NCBI RefSeq assembly: GCF_014672715.2
Contig: NZ_CP058566.2
Span: 930,001 to 994,000 of the forward strand
Source of the DNA: Dehalogenimonas etheniformans
GTDB lineage: Bacteria > Chloroflexota > Dehalococcoidia > Dehalococcoidales > Dehalococcoidaceae
Direction: 5' to 3'
DNA: 64,000 nucleotides
This document shows positions 44,458-52,190 of this stretch, piece by piece. The notes below the pieces were generated by a model. That model was not told where the DNA came from, did not search any database, and saw only the letters and a program-made list of their open reading frames with translations. The position numbers and the translations under genes were made by a program. Within the stretch, counting starts at the first letter, position 1, and each line of letters starts with the position of its first letter.

Positions 44458-44816
44458 AAAGACAGCAGACGGGTAAATTGGCTGAAATCATCGCCCGGGA
44501 GTACCTAGAAAAAGAAGGCTTCGGAATCAAGGCTACGAACTGGCGCTGCAGGGAATCCGAGATCGATATCATCGCTGAGCACAGCGGAGAAACTGTCTTC
44601 GTTGAAGTCAGGGCAAAATCATCGCATGAATTTGGAACGCCTGCAGAATCAGTTACCAGACGCAAACAGGAGAAACTGATCGCCGCCGCCGAACGTTATA
44701 TGGCAGAATCGGCGGATCCATTCGGAACTTGGCGCATCGACTTCATAGGAATTGATTTCACTCCCTCGGGACCCCGTTTAGAACATATTCCCAACGCAAT
44801 CGATGCCATCGAGTAA
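44454..44816 (+). CDS. YraN family (UPF0102) endonuclease-like protein
   Basis: 120 residues. TTG start overlapping the rnhB stop by 4 nt. Family motif: TGKLAEIIAREYLEKEGF then TNWRCRESEIDIIAEHSGETVFVEVRAKS, a restriction-endonuclease-like fold with E, D and ExK positions present (EIDII, VEVRAK). Commonly follows rnhB in bacteria. Function unknown. Confidence 0.92.
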   Translation: MKRQQTGKLAEIIAREYLEKEGFGIKATNWRCRESEIDIIAEHSGETVFVEVRAKSSHEFGTPAESVTRRKQEKLIAAAERYMAESADPFGTWRIDFIGIDFTPSGPRLEHIPNAIDAIE

Positions 44817-44881
44817 CCTGATTTTGTGGTCGCTAGCGCGGTGATGCTAGAATCGAACATGCCGGATAAATCAGCGACCGT

Positions 44882-45730
44882 ATGAGTAACCAAACTCTCA
44901 GAATCATCGATGCCAACCTGGATCGCGCGACGGAAGGATTACGTGTCCTTGAAGATATCGCTAGGTTTGTCCTCGACGATGCCTCTCTCTCTGGAAAGCT
45001 CAAAACACTGAGACATTCCATACACCAGGCTTTTGCTGATATCGCCAAAGACATAATTTCCGCCAGGGACAGTGTTGGGGACGTGGGCCGAAGCGTCGAA
45101 CATCAAAAAGAAGCCGAGTTGGACCTCTTGGACACTGTGTCCGCCAACTCCCGCCGGGTAGAGCAGTCGCTCAGAGTTCTTGAGGAGATGTCCCGGACTC
45201 CCGGCATCGTCCCAAACGGAACAGTTTTCGAAGACGCCCGCTATGCGATGTACAGCATTGAGAAAGGACTTTTCTCCCGATTGTCCCGGCAGGGCAGGAT
45301 CGGTAGGTTAAGCCGTTACTCAATCATTGAAAACAAGGCCCAATTAGGTCCAGCGATCGATTCCGGAATTACCGCGCTTCAAATCGAACAAGGAACGCTG
45401 AGCCAACGTGATTACTACGATTGGGCTTTAGAATCGAAACAAATTTGCGGTTCAACCAACATCCTTATGATTGTTACCGGACAACCGGATATTGCCCTGG
45501 CATCAGATGCCGATGGCGTCACGCTTGACGAGTATTCCATGCCCATCTCTGTTGTTCGCAGTTTATTAAGGGTAGACCAACTCATCGGGTATTCAGCTAC
45601 AAGCGCGGAAGAGGCTGCACAGGCTCAAAATTGCGGCGCCGATTACATTCTGTGTCCCAAGAGCTTCAGGGCTGAAATTTTATCAGCGGTGAATATCCCG
45701 GTTATATCGCCCTTTCGCGAGGATAAATAA
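44882..45730 (+). CDS. ThiE-like protein with N-terminal helical domain and degenerate TMP-synthase barrel
   Basis: 282 residues. Residues 1-130 match the helical extension of the long ThiE form of cyanobacteria and Chloroflexota (LRIIDANLDRATEGLRVLED, ARDSVGDVGRS). Residues ~145-282 follow a ThiE TIM barrel but key residues are replaced: Q-x-R-x-K becomes ALQIEQGTLS, NDR becomes TGQ (VTGQPDIALA), DGVHLGQ becomes DGVTLDE, and the GPVFPT loop becomes CPKSFRA. The barrel is also short. Probably not an active thiamine-phosphate synthase; it may be a regulatory or decaying paralogue. The ATG overlaps the stop of an 8-codon upstream frame. Confidence 0.75.
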   Translation: MSNQTLRIIDANLDRATEGLRVLEDIARFVLDDASLSGKLKTLRHSIHQAFADIAKDIISARDSVGDVGRSVEHQKEAELDLLDTVSANSRRVEQSLRVLEEMSRTPGIVPNGTVFEDARYAMYSIEKGLFSRLSRQGRIGRLSRYSIIENKAQLGPAIDSGITALQIEQGTLSQRDYYDWALESKQICGSTNILMIVTGQPDIALASDADGVTLDEYSMPISVVRSLLRVDQLIGYSATSAEEAAQAQNCGADYILCPKSFRAEILSAVNIPVISPFREDK

Positions 45731-46377
45731 TGACTGAAACCTTTAACCAACGCCTCGACTCGATCGCCGAATCAATCCGTCGGTCGTTTGCGGAAAAAGA
45801 TGCCGCCCGTGAGAAAGCCCTGCCTCTCTGCCGCGAGGCCATAAGACATTGTTCGGAATCTATCAGGTCAATCCACCGGCGGCAGTTCGCCGATGCCAAG
45901 GGCTCACTGGCGAAGGCTAAAGCGCTTATCGATGAGGGAGAAGCGACCATTAAATCCTGCGAGGAGTTGTCCAACACTTCTTTCTTCCGAGATGCACAGA
46001 AGGAATATTCCGAAGGCAGCATTACCTTGGCGATAACTATGGGCGAACCAATCCCGACTCCCGAGATTTTGGCGGTCGACTCTGCCGCGTACTTGAACGG
46101 AATGGGCGAGGTCGTCGGCGAACTCAGGCGTTACATCCTGGATGGAATGCGTTCCGGGGATCTGTCCAGAGCAGAAGAATTACTCTCCGACATGGACTCG
46201 ATCTATGAAGTCCTGGTCACAATGGACTTTCCGGATGCCATTACCGGCAGCCTGCGGCGGACCACCGACATGGTGCGGGGCATACTTGAGAAGACACGTT
46301 CAGACCTTACGCTGACTCTCCAGCAAAAGCGGCTGGAAGAACGCCTCGACAAATTTAGCGGCCAGTTCGAACGATAG
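45730..46377 (+). CDS. translin family protein
   Basis: 215 residues, mostly helical. The C-terminal half carries the translin/TRAX signature region: YLNGMGEVVGELRRYILDGM, LSDMDSIYEVLVTMDFPDAI, RRTTDMVRGILEKTRSDLTL. Translin and its partner TRAX form a nuclease (C3PO) or RNA-binding shell in eukaryotes; archaeal homologues exist, bacterial ones are sparse. The glutamates in GEVVGEL and acidic residues in the DMDSIYE helix could be catalytic, by comparison with TRAX. It overlaps the ThiE-like stop (TAATG). Confidence 0.8.
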   Translation: MTETFNQRLDSIAESIRRSFAEKDAAREKALPLCREAIRHCSESIRSIHRRQFADAKGSLAKAKALIDEGEATIKSCEELSNTSFFRDAQKEYSEGSITLAITMGEPIPTPEILAVDSAAYLNGMGEVVGELRRYILDGMRSGDLSRAEELLSDMDSIYEVLVTMDFPDAITGSLRRTTDMVRGILEKTRSDLTLTLQQKRLEERLDKFSGQFER

Positions 46378-46380
46378 CGG

Positions 46381-47019
46381 TCAACACTGCTTCCGAGGCG
46401 GATTAACGAGAAAAGGGTTGTTCTCCCTTTCAAATCCGATAGTGGTGGGTTCGCCGTGACCCGGATAGACCTTTACAGCATCATCGAGAATCATCAGTCT
46501 GCGATTGATGCTGTCGATGATTTGGTCATACTCGCCGCCCGGCAAGTCAGTCCTGCCAATGCTTCCCTGGAAAAGGGTGTCTCCTGTAAATACCACGTCC
46601 TGTCCATAGAGGGCTATACCGCCGGGTGTGTGCCCGGGAACATTTAGGACCGTAAAGTGTAGCTCACCCAGCGAGAGATCCTCCCAACCTTTTAGAAGCA
46701 AATCCGGTTCCGGTACCGGTTGATGGGTACAACCAGCCAATCTAGCCAACATGCTGTTGTTCAGACTGCTGGAGTCGGCTTCATGGACGGCCAACCTGGC
46801 TCCGGTTGCTTTCTTTACTGCAGTCGTACCGGCGACATGATCAAAATGGCTGTGGGTCAATATGATATGGGTGATCTTTAATCCGAGATGGTGAACACGA
46901 AGCATAATATCTTCAGGATCGTCGCCAGGATCAATAACCATGCCTTCTTTCGATTTTTCGTCGCCTACGATGTAGCAGTTTGCTTCAATGGGCCCGACAA
47001 CCAGGCGTTCGATGATCAT
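46381..47019 (-). CDS. MBL-fold hydrolase (glyoxalase II-like)
   Basis: 212 residues. Metallo-beta-lactamase fold with ILTHSHFDHVAGTTAV (THxHxDH), VPGHTPGGIALY, VFTGDTLFQGSIGRTDLPGG and VYPGHGEPTTIG, giving a complete dinuclear metal site. Likely a thioesterase such as hydroxyacylglutathione hydrolase-like or a persulfide-type enzyme; substrate unresolved. Shine-Dalgarno AAGGAA. Converges with the translin gene. Confidence 0.9.
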   Translation of the reverse strand: MIIERLVVGPIEANCYIVGDEKSKEGMVIDPGDDPEDIMLRVHHLGLKITHIILTHSHFDHVAGTTAVKKATGARLAVHEADSSSLNNSMLARLAGCTHQPVPEPDLLLKGWEDLSLGELHFTVLNVPGHTPGGIALYGQDVVFTGDTLFQGSIGRTDLPGGEYDQIIDSINRRLMILDDAVKVYPGHGEPTTIGFERENNPFLVNPPRKQC

Positions 47020-47118
47020 TCAGTGATTCCTTCAAAGATGCGATTCTCATATTGTAGGGAAATCCTGGGAGGGTGTCATTTCTAAGTCAATCACCTTTTA
47101 ACCCAAACCGGATTCAGG

Positions 47119-47124
47119 TAAAAT
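47119..47124 (+). promoter_or_regulatory. -10 box 7 nt before the DUF1648 gene
   Basis: TAAAAT, then seven bases (ACCTGAG) to the ATG at 47132; no Shine-Dalgarno. Leaderless geometry. Confidence 0.4.
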
Positions 47125-47131
47125 ACCTGAG

Positions 47132-47677
47132 ATGAACCAAACGTCCCAAAATCCCACAACACCAAATCCACTGAAATTCCGGGCGAGTTTCATTGCTTTG
47201 CCGCTAATCTGCCTGATGGCAACGATAATCATATCAGCCATCTTTTACAATCAATTGCCTGACAATGTAACTTTCAGGTTCGACTTAAATGGAAGTCCGT
47301 CCGGTGAAATGGCAAAGACTTCGTTCATCGCCTTGATGATCGGCATCCAGGCTCTGCTCACTTTTATTGCCTACGTCACTACCTCAGCCATTGGCAATAT
47401 TCCAACACTTCGTGATAACGCTGATAAATTCAGGTTTAGCCCTACGCGCCTGTTAGCTTTGATGGGGAATATGCCAGCTATCATCCAGTTCATCATGGCG
47501 TATATCCTCATTGACGCCATTGTTTACGCCAAGCGAGCTGAACATTTGGCTCCATTTTGGATTGTAGCTGTTGCAATCCTGGTGATCGGCGGTGCTATCA
47601 CCCTGTTTTATGGTTTGCCTATTGCCTTAAAAGGTTACAAGGCAATAATGAGCGTCGAGGAAAAGAAAAAGGAATAG
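47132..47677 (+). CDS. DUF1648 domain membrane protein
   Basis: 181 residues with four membrane helices (ASFIALPLICLMATIIISAIF; SFIALMIGIQALLTFIAYV; LLALMGNMPAIIQFIMAYIL; FWIVAVAILVIGGAITLFY). The DUF1648 motif follows helix 1: NQLPDNVTFRFDLNGSPSGEMAKTSF. Similar domains occur in SdpI-like immunity proteins, but no SdpI-specific part is seen. Lies 61 nt upstream of glyS. Confidence 0.85.
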   Translation: MNQTSQNPTTPNPLKFRASFIALPLICLMATIIISAIFYNQLPDNVTFRFDLNGSPSGEMAKTSFIALMIGIQALLTFIAYVTTSAIGNIPTLRDNADKFRFSPTRLLALMGNMPAIIQFIMAYILIDAIVYAKRAEHLAPFWIVAVAILVIGGAITLFYGLPIALKGYKAIMSVEEKKKE

Positions 47678-47738
47678 AAATCACCCATCCTGACATCTCC
47701 AAACCAGGGAGAGTAGTGAATTTTGAAGGAGCAATCAT

Positions 47739-49064
47739 TTGGCCGAGAATCAGACAAATCCCGTTGACATGGAAAAGATCGTTTCTTTGAGCCGCCGCCG
47801 CGGCTTTGTATTTCAATCTTCTGAAATTTACGGTGCCCCGGGCGGTTGCTGGGATTACGGCCCGTTGGGCGTCTTGCTCAAAAATAACGTCAAGCAAGCA
47901 TGGTGGCAGTCTATGGTCCAGGAGCGGGATGACGTCGTCGGAGTCGATGCCTCGATTTTGATGAATCCCAAAGTTTGGGAAGCTTCCGGCCACGTCACCG
48001 GCTTTTCCGATCCGATGCAGGACTGCATGGCCTGTAAAATGCGTTGGCGCCCCGGCGACTTCGAGGGCACGGTTTGCCCGTCATGCGGCGGCAAGCTGAC
48101 CGAGCCCCGGCAGTTCAACCTGATGTTCAAGACCTTCATGGGGCCGCTGGAGGATACCGCCAGCGTCGTATACCTCCGCCCCGAAACAGCCCAGGGCATT
48201 TTTACCAACTTCGACAATGTCCTGAACACCACGCGCAAGAAGCTGCCATTCGGCATCGCCCAGACCGGTAAAAGCTTTCGGAACGAGATCACCACCGGTA
48301 ATTTCATCTTCCGCAGTCGCGAGTTCGAACAGATGGAGTTGGAGTATTTCGTTAAACCCGGCACGGACGAAGACTGGCATGCCCACTGGCTCAAGACGCG
48401 CTTGGAATGGTACATCTCCCTGGGAATGAACAAGGAACACCTTCAGATGAGGGCTCACTGCAAGGAAGAACTGGCGCATTATGCCAAAGCCTGCTCGGAT
48501 ATCCAATATCTTTTCCCGATGGGCTGGAGCGAACTGGAGGGCATTGCCAACCGCCAGGATTTCGACCTGAAACAGCATTCCAAGTTCAGCAGCAAAAACC
48601 TAGAATATTTCGATGAAGAGACTAAAGAACGATTTACCCCATACGTTATCGAGCCATCTGCCGGCGTTGATCGCTCTGTTCTGGCGTTCATGCTCGACGC
48701 TTACACCGAGGAACCCGATAAGGACGAAATCCGCACAGTGCTGAAACTGCACCCGCGCCTTGCGCCTTACAAAGCAGCCATCCTGCCACTATCCAAGAAA
48801 GAGCCGCTGGCTAACTTAGCCAAGGAGATCTATGCCTCCCTGCGCAAAGCCTGGATGGTAACTTATGACGAAGCCCAGAGCATCGGCCGCCGCTATCGCC
48901 GCCAGGATGAGATAGGCACCCCGTACTGCATCACCATTGACTTCGACTCCCTGAACGATAATATGGTCACTGTCAGAGAGCGCGACACCATGAAGCAAGA
49001 TAGGATTCCGATCGAGGAGATCAAGGCTTACCTGTTCCCGAGGTTGAAGGGGGAGATGAAGTAA
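47739..49064 (+). CDS. glyS: glycyl-tRNA synthetase, dimeric (alpha2) type
   Basis: 441 residues, class II synthetase of the eukaryote/archaea-like homodimer form, not the alpha2beta2 form. [38 protein letters not shown], zinc-ligand cysteines CMACKMRW...CPSCGGKL, motif 2 region [33 protein letters not shown], motif 3 [20 protein letters not shown], and an anticodon-binding C-terminus ending [13 protein letters not shown] start with AAGGAG spaced 7 nt. Confidence 0.96.
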   Translation: MAENQTNPVDMEKIVSLSRRRGFVFQSSEIYGAPGGCWDYGPLGVLLKNNVKQAWWQSMVQERDDVVGVDASILMNPKVWEASGHVTGFSDPMQDCMACKMRWRPGDFEGTVCPSCGGKLTEPRQFNLMFKTFMGPLEDTASVVYLRPETAQGIFTNFDNVLNTTRKKLPFGIAQTGKSFRNEITTGNFIFRSREFEQMELEYFVKPGTDEDWHAHWLKTRLEWYISLGMNKEHLQMRAHCKEELAHYAKACSDIQYLFPMGWSELEGIANRQDFDLKQHSKFSSKNLEYFDEETKERFTPYVIEPSAGVDRSVLAFMLDAYTEEPDKDEIRTVLKLHPRLAPYKAAILPLSKKEPLANLAKEIYASLRKAWMVTYDEAQSIGRRYRRQDEIGTPYCITIDFDSLNDNMVTVRERDTMKQDRIPIEEIKAYLFPRLKGEMK

Positions 49065-49239
49065 CAAAGCGAGGGCCATTTGTTCTCGCGACCTCAAATA
49101 AATACAATCAAGTCAGACGAAGGCTTTTCTATACGCGTTACAGGGCTGCTTGGGGTGCTTTATACCCAAGAAAACCATTCACCTGGATTAGAAGTTTTTA
49201 GATTCCACTGTGATAATGATTGTTCTTAGTCGAATTTTT

Positions 49240-49344
49240 ATGTGGGATTTAGGCGAAGCAATTGACGAAAGGACCCACAAAATAATTTCAGATAATATTC
49301 ACCGCGCTTTCAGTTGGGCTGGAACCAGAATCGAAGTCAAGTGA
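49240..49344 (+). pseudogene. C-terminal remnant of an unknown protein
   Basis: An open frame reading MWDLGEAIDERTHKIISDNI and 14 further residues, ending in a TGA that overlaps the next fragment's GTG (GTGA). It looks protein-like (amphipathic helix, ending GTRIEVK) but has no proper beginning: the frame closes at a TAG about 17 codons upstream. Family not recognised. Confidence 0.35.
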
Positions 49345-49430
49345 TAATATTCCACTTATCTGACCTGCATCTGGGTTGGCGCCCCCTCTCCATAATTCCT
49401 CTCCCACGAGGGGAGAGGAAGATGAAATGA
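49341..49430 (+). pseudogene. N-terminal remnant of a metallophosphoesterase
   Basis: GTG-started frame VIIFHLSDLHLGWRP, which is the first strand and metal-binding DxH motif of an SbcD/Mre11-type phosphoesterase, then breaks into a palindromic repeat and stops two bases before the sbcD start codon. Compare the true sbcD start MKIIHFADLHLGVEVYG. The rest of the gene is missing. Confidence 0.55.
49398..49418. repeat. short palindromic element
   Basis: CCTCTCCC / GGGAGAGG around a 5-base centre, embedded in CCCCTCTCC...GGGGAGAGG context. It resembles widespread small intergenic palindromes and lies where the phosphoesterase fragment loses its frame. Also close enough to sbcD to hide part of its ribosome site. 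Confidence 0.5.
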
Positions 49431-49431
49431 T

Positions 49432-50670
49432 ATGAAAATCATCCACTTCGCTGACTTACACCTAGGAGTTGAGGTTTACGGCAAACCCGACCCCACCACC
49501 GGCCTTGATACCCGGCTATTGGATTTTCTTGCGGCTTTCGATAAGCTGGTTGATTACGCGATCTGCCAGAAGGTTGACCTGGTTCTTTTCTGCGGAGACG
49601 CGTTCAAGAGCCGAGACCCCTCTCAGACGCAACAGCGGGAGTTTGCTCGCCGCATCCGGAAACTGGCAGACGTTGGTATCCCTGTGTTCCTGCTTATCGG
49701 CAACCACGACCTTCCAGCCGCCTCCGGCCGCGCCACTTCCACCGAGATTTATGACACACTAAGGATACCGAAGGTGACCGTTGCCAGCCAACCAAAGATA
49801 TACACCATTGAAACATCTTCGGGACCGGTTCAAATAGCCGCCCTTCCGTGGCCGCGCAAGAGTTCGTTTGAAGGCAAAGCCCAGGCAGAGGGACAGAACC
49901 TCTCTTCCGATGAACTTAAATCCAAGATCGAGGCAGGCATGTCAGCAAAGATCAAGCAAATGGCTGATAGTATCAATCCGAGGCTGCCATCGATTCTGGC
50001 TGCACACATCTGGGTTGACGGCGCGGCTACAGCTTCTGAACGCAAATTCATCCTCGGCCTTGAACCAACAGTTATGTTAAGTAATATCGCCCTGCCCGCT
50101 TTTGATTACGTCGCTCTCGGCCACTTGCACAAGCGCCAGGAACTGAGCGGAACTCCGCCGGTGGTTTACAGCGGCAGTTTAGAACGGCTGGACTTCGGTG
50201 AAGAAAGAGATGACAAGGGTTTTTACGTTATCGAAATCGATATTCGAGACGGACGCAAGATCGTCGAACATCGCTTCAACAAACTTGAGGGGCGCAGATT
50301 TCTAACTCTTGAAAAGGCTTTCGATGAAGGTGAACTGAATCCGACTGCATCAGTCTTGGCACTTATCGCAGACCGCCATGAAGACATTACGAACACAATT
50401 GTTCATCTAAAACTTAAAATGCCGGAATCCATTGCTCCGCTGCTAAGAGACGCCGAGATCAAGAATGTCCTCAAAGACGCCTACTATTTTGCCATCTCCC
50501 GCGAGGTGGAACGGCAGACACGGAGCCGGTTAGGCGCAGAGAATAGCGAGTCCCTATCGCCGTTGCAGGCATTGGAGAAATATTTGGATATGAAGAATGT
50601 GGTAGGATCGCGGCGCAAGGAACTTCTCGCCCGGGCTGAAGAACTACTGGCCGAAACGGCTTCAAAATGA
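49432..50670 (+). CDS. sbcD: SbcD/Mre11-type DNA repair exonuclease subunit
   Basis: 412 residues. Calcineurin-like phosphoesterase motifs in order: HFADLHLG, VLFCGDAFKSRDPS, LLIGNHDLPA, LAAHIWVDGA and ALGHLHKRQ; capping domain beyond residue 270. SbcD with SbcC opens hairpins and processes double-strand breaks. No sbcC/rad50 gene follows; instead the end overlaps rluB by 4 nt, so SbcC must lie elsewhere or be absent. Confidence 0.93.
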   Translation: MKIIHFADLHLGVEVYGKPDPTTGLDTRLLDFLAAFDKLVDYAICQKVDLVLFCGDAFKSRDPSQTQQREFARRIRKLADVGIPVFLLIGNHDLPAASGRATSTEIYDTLRIPKVTVASQPKIYTIETSSGPVQIAALPWPRKSSFEGKAQAEGQNLSSDELKSKIEAGMSAKIKQMADSINPRLPSILAAHIWVDGAATASERKFILGLEPTVMLSNIALPAFDYVALGHLHKRQELSGTPPVVYSGSLERLDFGEERDDKGFYVIEIDIRDGRKIVEHRFNKLEGRRFLTLEKAFDEGELNPTASVLALIADRHEDITNTIVHLKLKMPESIAPLLRDAEIKNVLKDAYYFAISREVERQTRSRLGAENSESLSPLQALEKYLDMKNVVGSRRKELLARAEELLAETASK

Positions 50671-51485
50671 CGGATAGACCACATATTCCTCGCCGAACAC
50701 CGCTGACCACCACACGAGCCGGGCAACCCAGAGAACTGCAGCCAAGACGACCAGTCGCCAAAGCTCCGGGGTTTGTCCCAGAAACCCCCACCCTATTGAA
50801 AACATTGCGGGATGCGGGGTTGGGATCGAGGAGGGACCTGGCAGAGGTTATCAAGGCAGGGCGGGTAAAAGTCAATGTAGTCATCGCCGAAAGTTTTAGC
50901 CTGCCCCTGAAGCCGACAGATACCGTCACTTTTGACGATAACATGGTGGAACGAACAAAACCGCAAAAAGTATATCTGGCGCTCAATAAGCCCATGGACG
51001 TTATCTCCACGACTGAGGACAATCACGGCCGGCGCACAGTTATTGACTTGTTACCCGAAGAATACAAACGGCTAAAGTTATTCCCGGTCGGTAGGCTCGA
51101 TGAAGACACGACCGGACTCATTCTGCTGACTAACGATGGGGAGCTGGCATATCGGCTCACTCACCCGAAATTTGAAGTGGAAAAGGAATACCTGGCGGCG
51201 GTTGACGGAGCTCTAAACGTAACGCAGGTTGATCAGTTGCAAAAAGGGATTGAGCTCGACGATGGGATGTCAGCCCCGGCTAAGATCAAGCCGGTTCTGC
51301 TCTCGCCTTACAATTACCGCATCGTCATCCACGAAGGGCGGAAACGTATAGTGCGGAGGTTGTTTGCGGCGGTGGGGCACCAGGTAAGGTTACTGAAACG
51401 CGTACGAATCGGCAAGCTGAAGCTGGAGAACTTGAAAGAGGGATCAATCAGACGATTGACAACGGCGGAGGTTAGAGAACTCTAA
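50667..51485 (+). CDS. rluB: RluB/RsuA-family 23S/16S rRNA pseudouridine synthase
   Basis: 272 residues. N-terminal ~40-residue Pro/Arg-rich tail, then an S4 domain (LLKTLRDAGLGSRRDLAEVIKAGRVKVN) and the catalytic domain with the Asp in FPVGRLDEDTTGLILLTNDG, plus GRKRIVRRLFAAVGHQVRLLKR. RluB versus RsuA/RluE specificity cannot be fixed from sequence alone. Coupled to sbcD by a 4-nt overlap. Confidence 0.9.
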   Translation: MTDRPHIPRRTPLTTTRAGQPRELQPRRPVAKAPGFVPETPTLLKTLRDAGLGSRRDLAEVIKAGRVKVNVVIAESFSLPLKPTDTVTFDDNMVERTKPQKVYLALNKPMDVISTTEDNHGRRTVIDLLPEEYKRLKLFPVGRLDEDTTGLILLTNDGELAYRLTHPKFEVEKEYLAAVDGALNVTQVDQLQKGIELDDGMSAPAKIKPVLLSPYNYRIVIHEGRKRIVRRLFAAVGHQVRLLKRVRIGKLKLENLKEGSIRRLTTAEVREL

Positions 51486-52174
51486 GCCTTCGTTGTTGCC
51501 TTAAACCTTCTCATTTCCCACTCGCGCAAACATTTGATAGCTTCTTCTTCCGGCATGTCGTTCCAGAAGCGATAATAGTAGGAAACATAGAATTTGGGGA
51601 CGAGGGCGGTGTGGGCGGTAATAACGTTATCAGCCATTTTGGAGATCGTTCTAACCGCCAATTCAGATGCAACCGGGACTGCCGCGACGATCCTTGAAGG
51701 ACGGCGGCGGCGAACGGATTCTATGGCAGCCATCATGGTGTAGCCGGACGCTAAGCCATCATCCACGATAATTGCAATTTTCCCCGTAACGACTGGTATA
51801 GCCCGGCTGTTGCGGTAAGCCAAGCTTCTCTGTCGGATATCGTTCCTCACCTTGGAGGTCTGATAGGTTATTTGGGATTGAGTTAGGCCGAGTGACCTGA
51901 CAAGTTCATGATTCAGAACAGTCGTACCGTCGTCCGCCACGGCGCCAAAACCACCCTCAGGCCGTAACGGGATAGGAAGTTTGCGGGCAACGACTACATC
52001 AAGCTCAGCCCCGAGGGCTAGTGCAACCTGAAGTCCCACGGGCAACCCGCCGTTTGGAATGGCAAAGACTACTACTGACTCATTCTTGTACGTTGAAAGC
52101 TTCTCGGCCAGCTTAAGCCCGGCGTCGAAACGGTTTTCAAAGAGTGGGGAGGGATTGGGTTGGCGGTAGACCAT
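51482..52174 (-). CDS. type I phosphoribosyltransferase family protein
   Basis: 230 residues. PRPP loop IAIIVDDGLASGYTMMAAIES; N-terminal FENRFDAGLKLAEKL, VVFAIPNGGLPVGLQVA and VVARKLPIP match the Rv0571c-type family often found as stand-alone or hydrolase-fused enzymes. Substrate unknown; position 16 nt after ade suggests purine salvage. Overlaps the convergent rluB end by 4 nt. Confidence 0.85.
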   Translation of the reverse strand: MVYRQPNPSPLFENRFDAGLKLAEKLSTYKNESVVVFAIPNGGLPVGLQVALALGAELDVVVARKLPIPLRPEGGFGAVADDGTTVLNHELVRSLGLTQSQITYQTSKVRNDIRQRSLAYRNSRAIPVVTGKIAIIVDDGLASGYTMMAAIESVRRRRPSRIVAAVPVASELAVRTISKMADNVITAHTALVPKFYVSYYYRFWNDMPEEEAIKCLREWEMRRFKATTKA

Positions 52175-52190
52175 ATATAAAGACCTGCTC

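Larger units (their letters stand above)
49065..49431 (+). other. non-genic stretch with decayed gene fragments
   Basis: 367 bases between glyS and sbcD. No intact gene. From ~49190 it holds two short frames that look like remains of neighbouring genes, and a small palindrome just before sbcD; these are listed separately. I see no RNA gene or terminator in 49065-49200. Confidence 0.6.
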
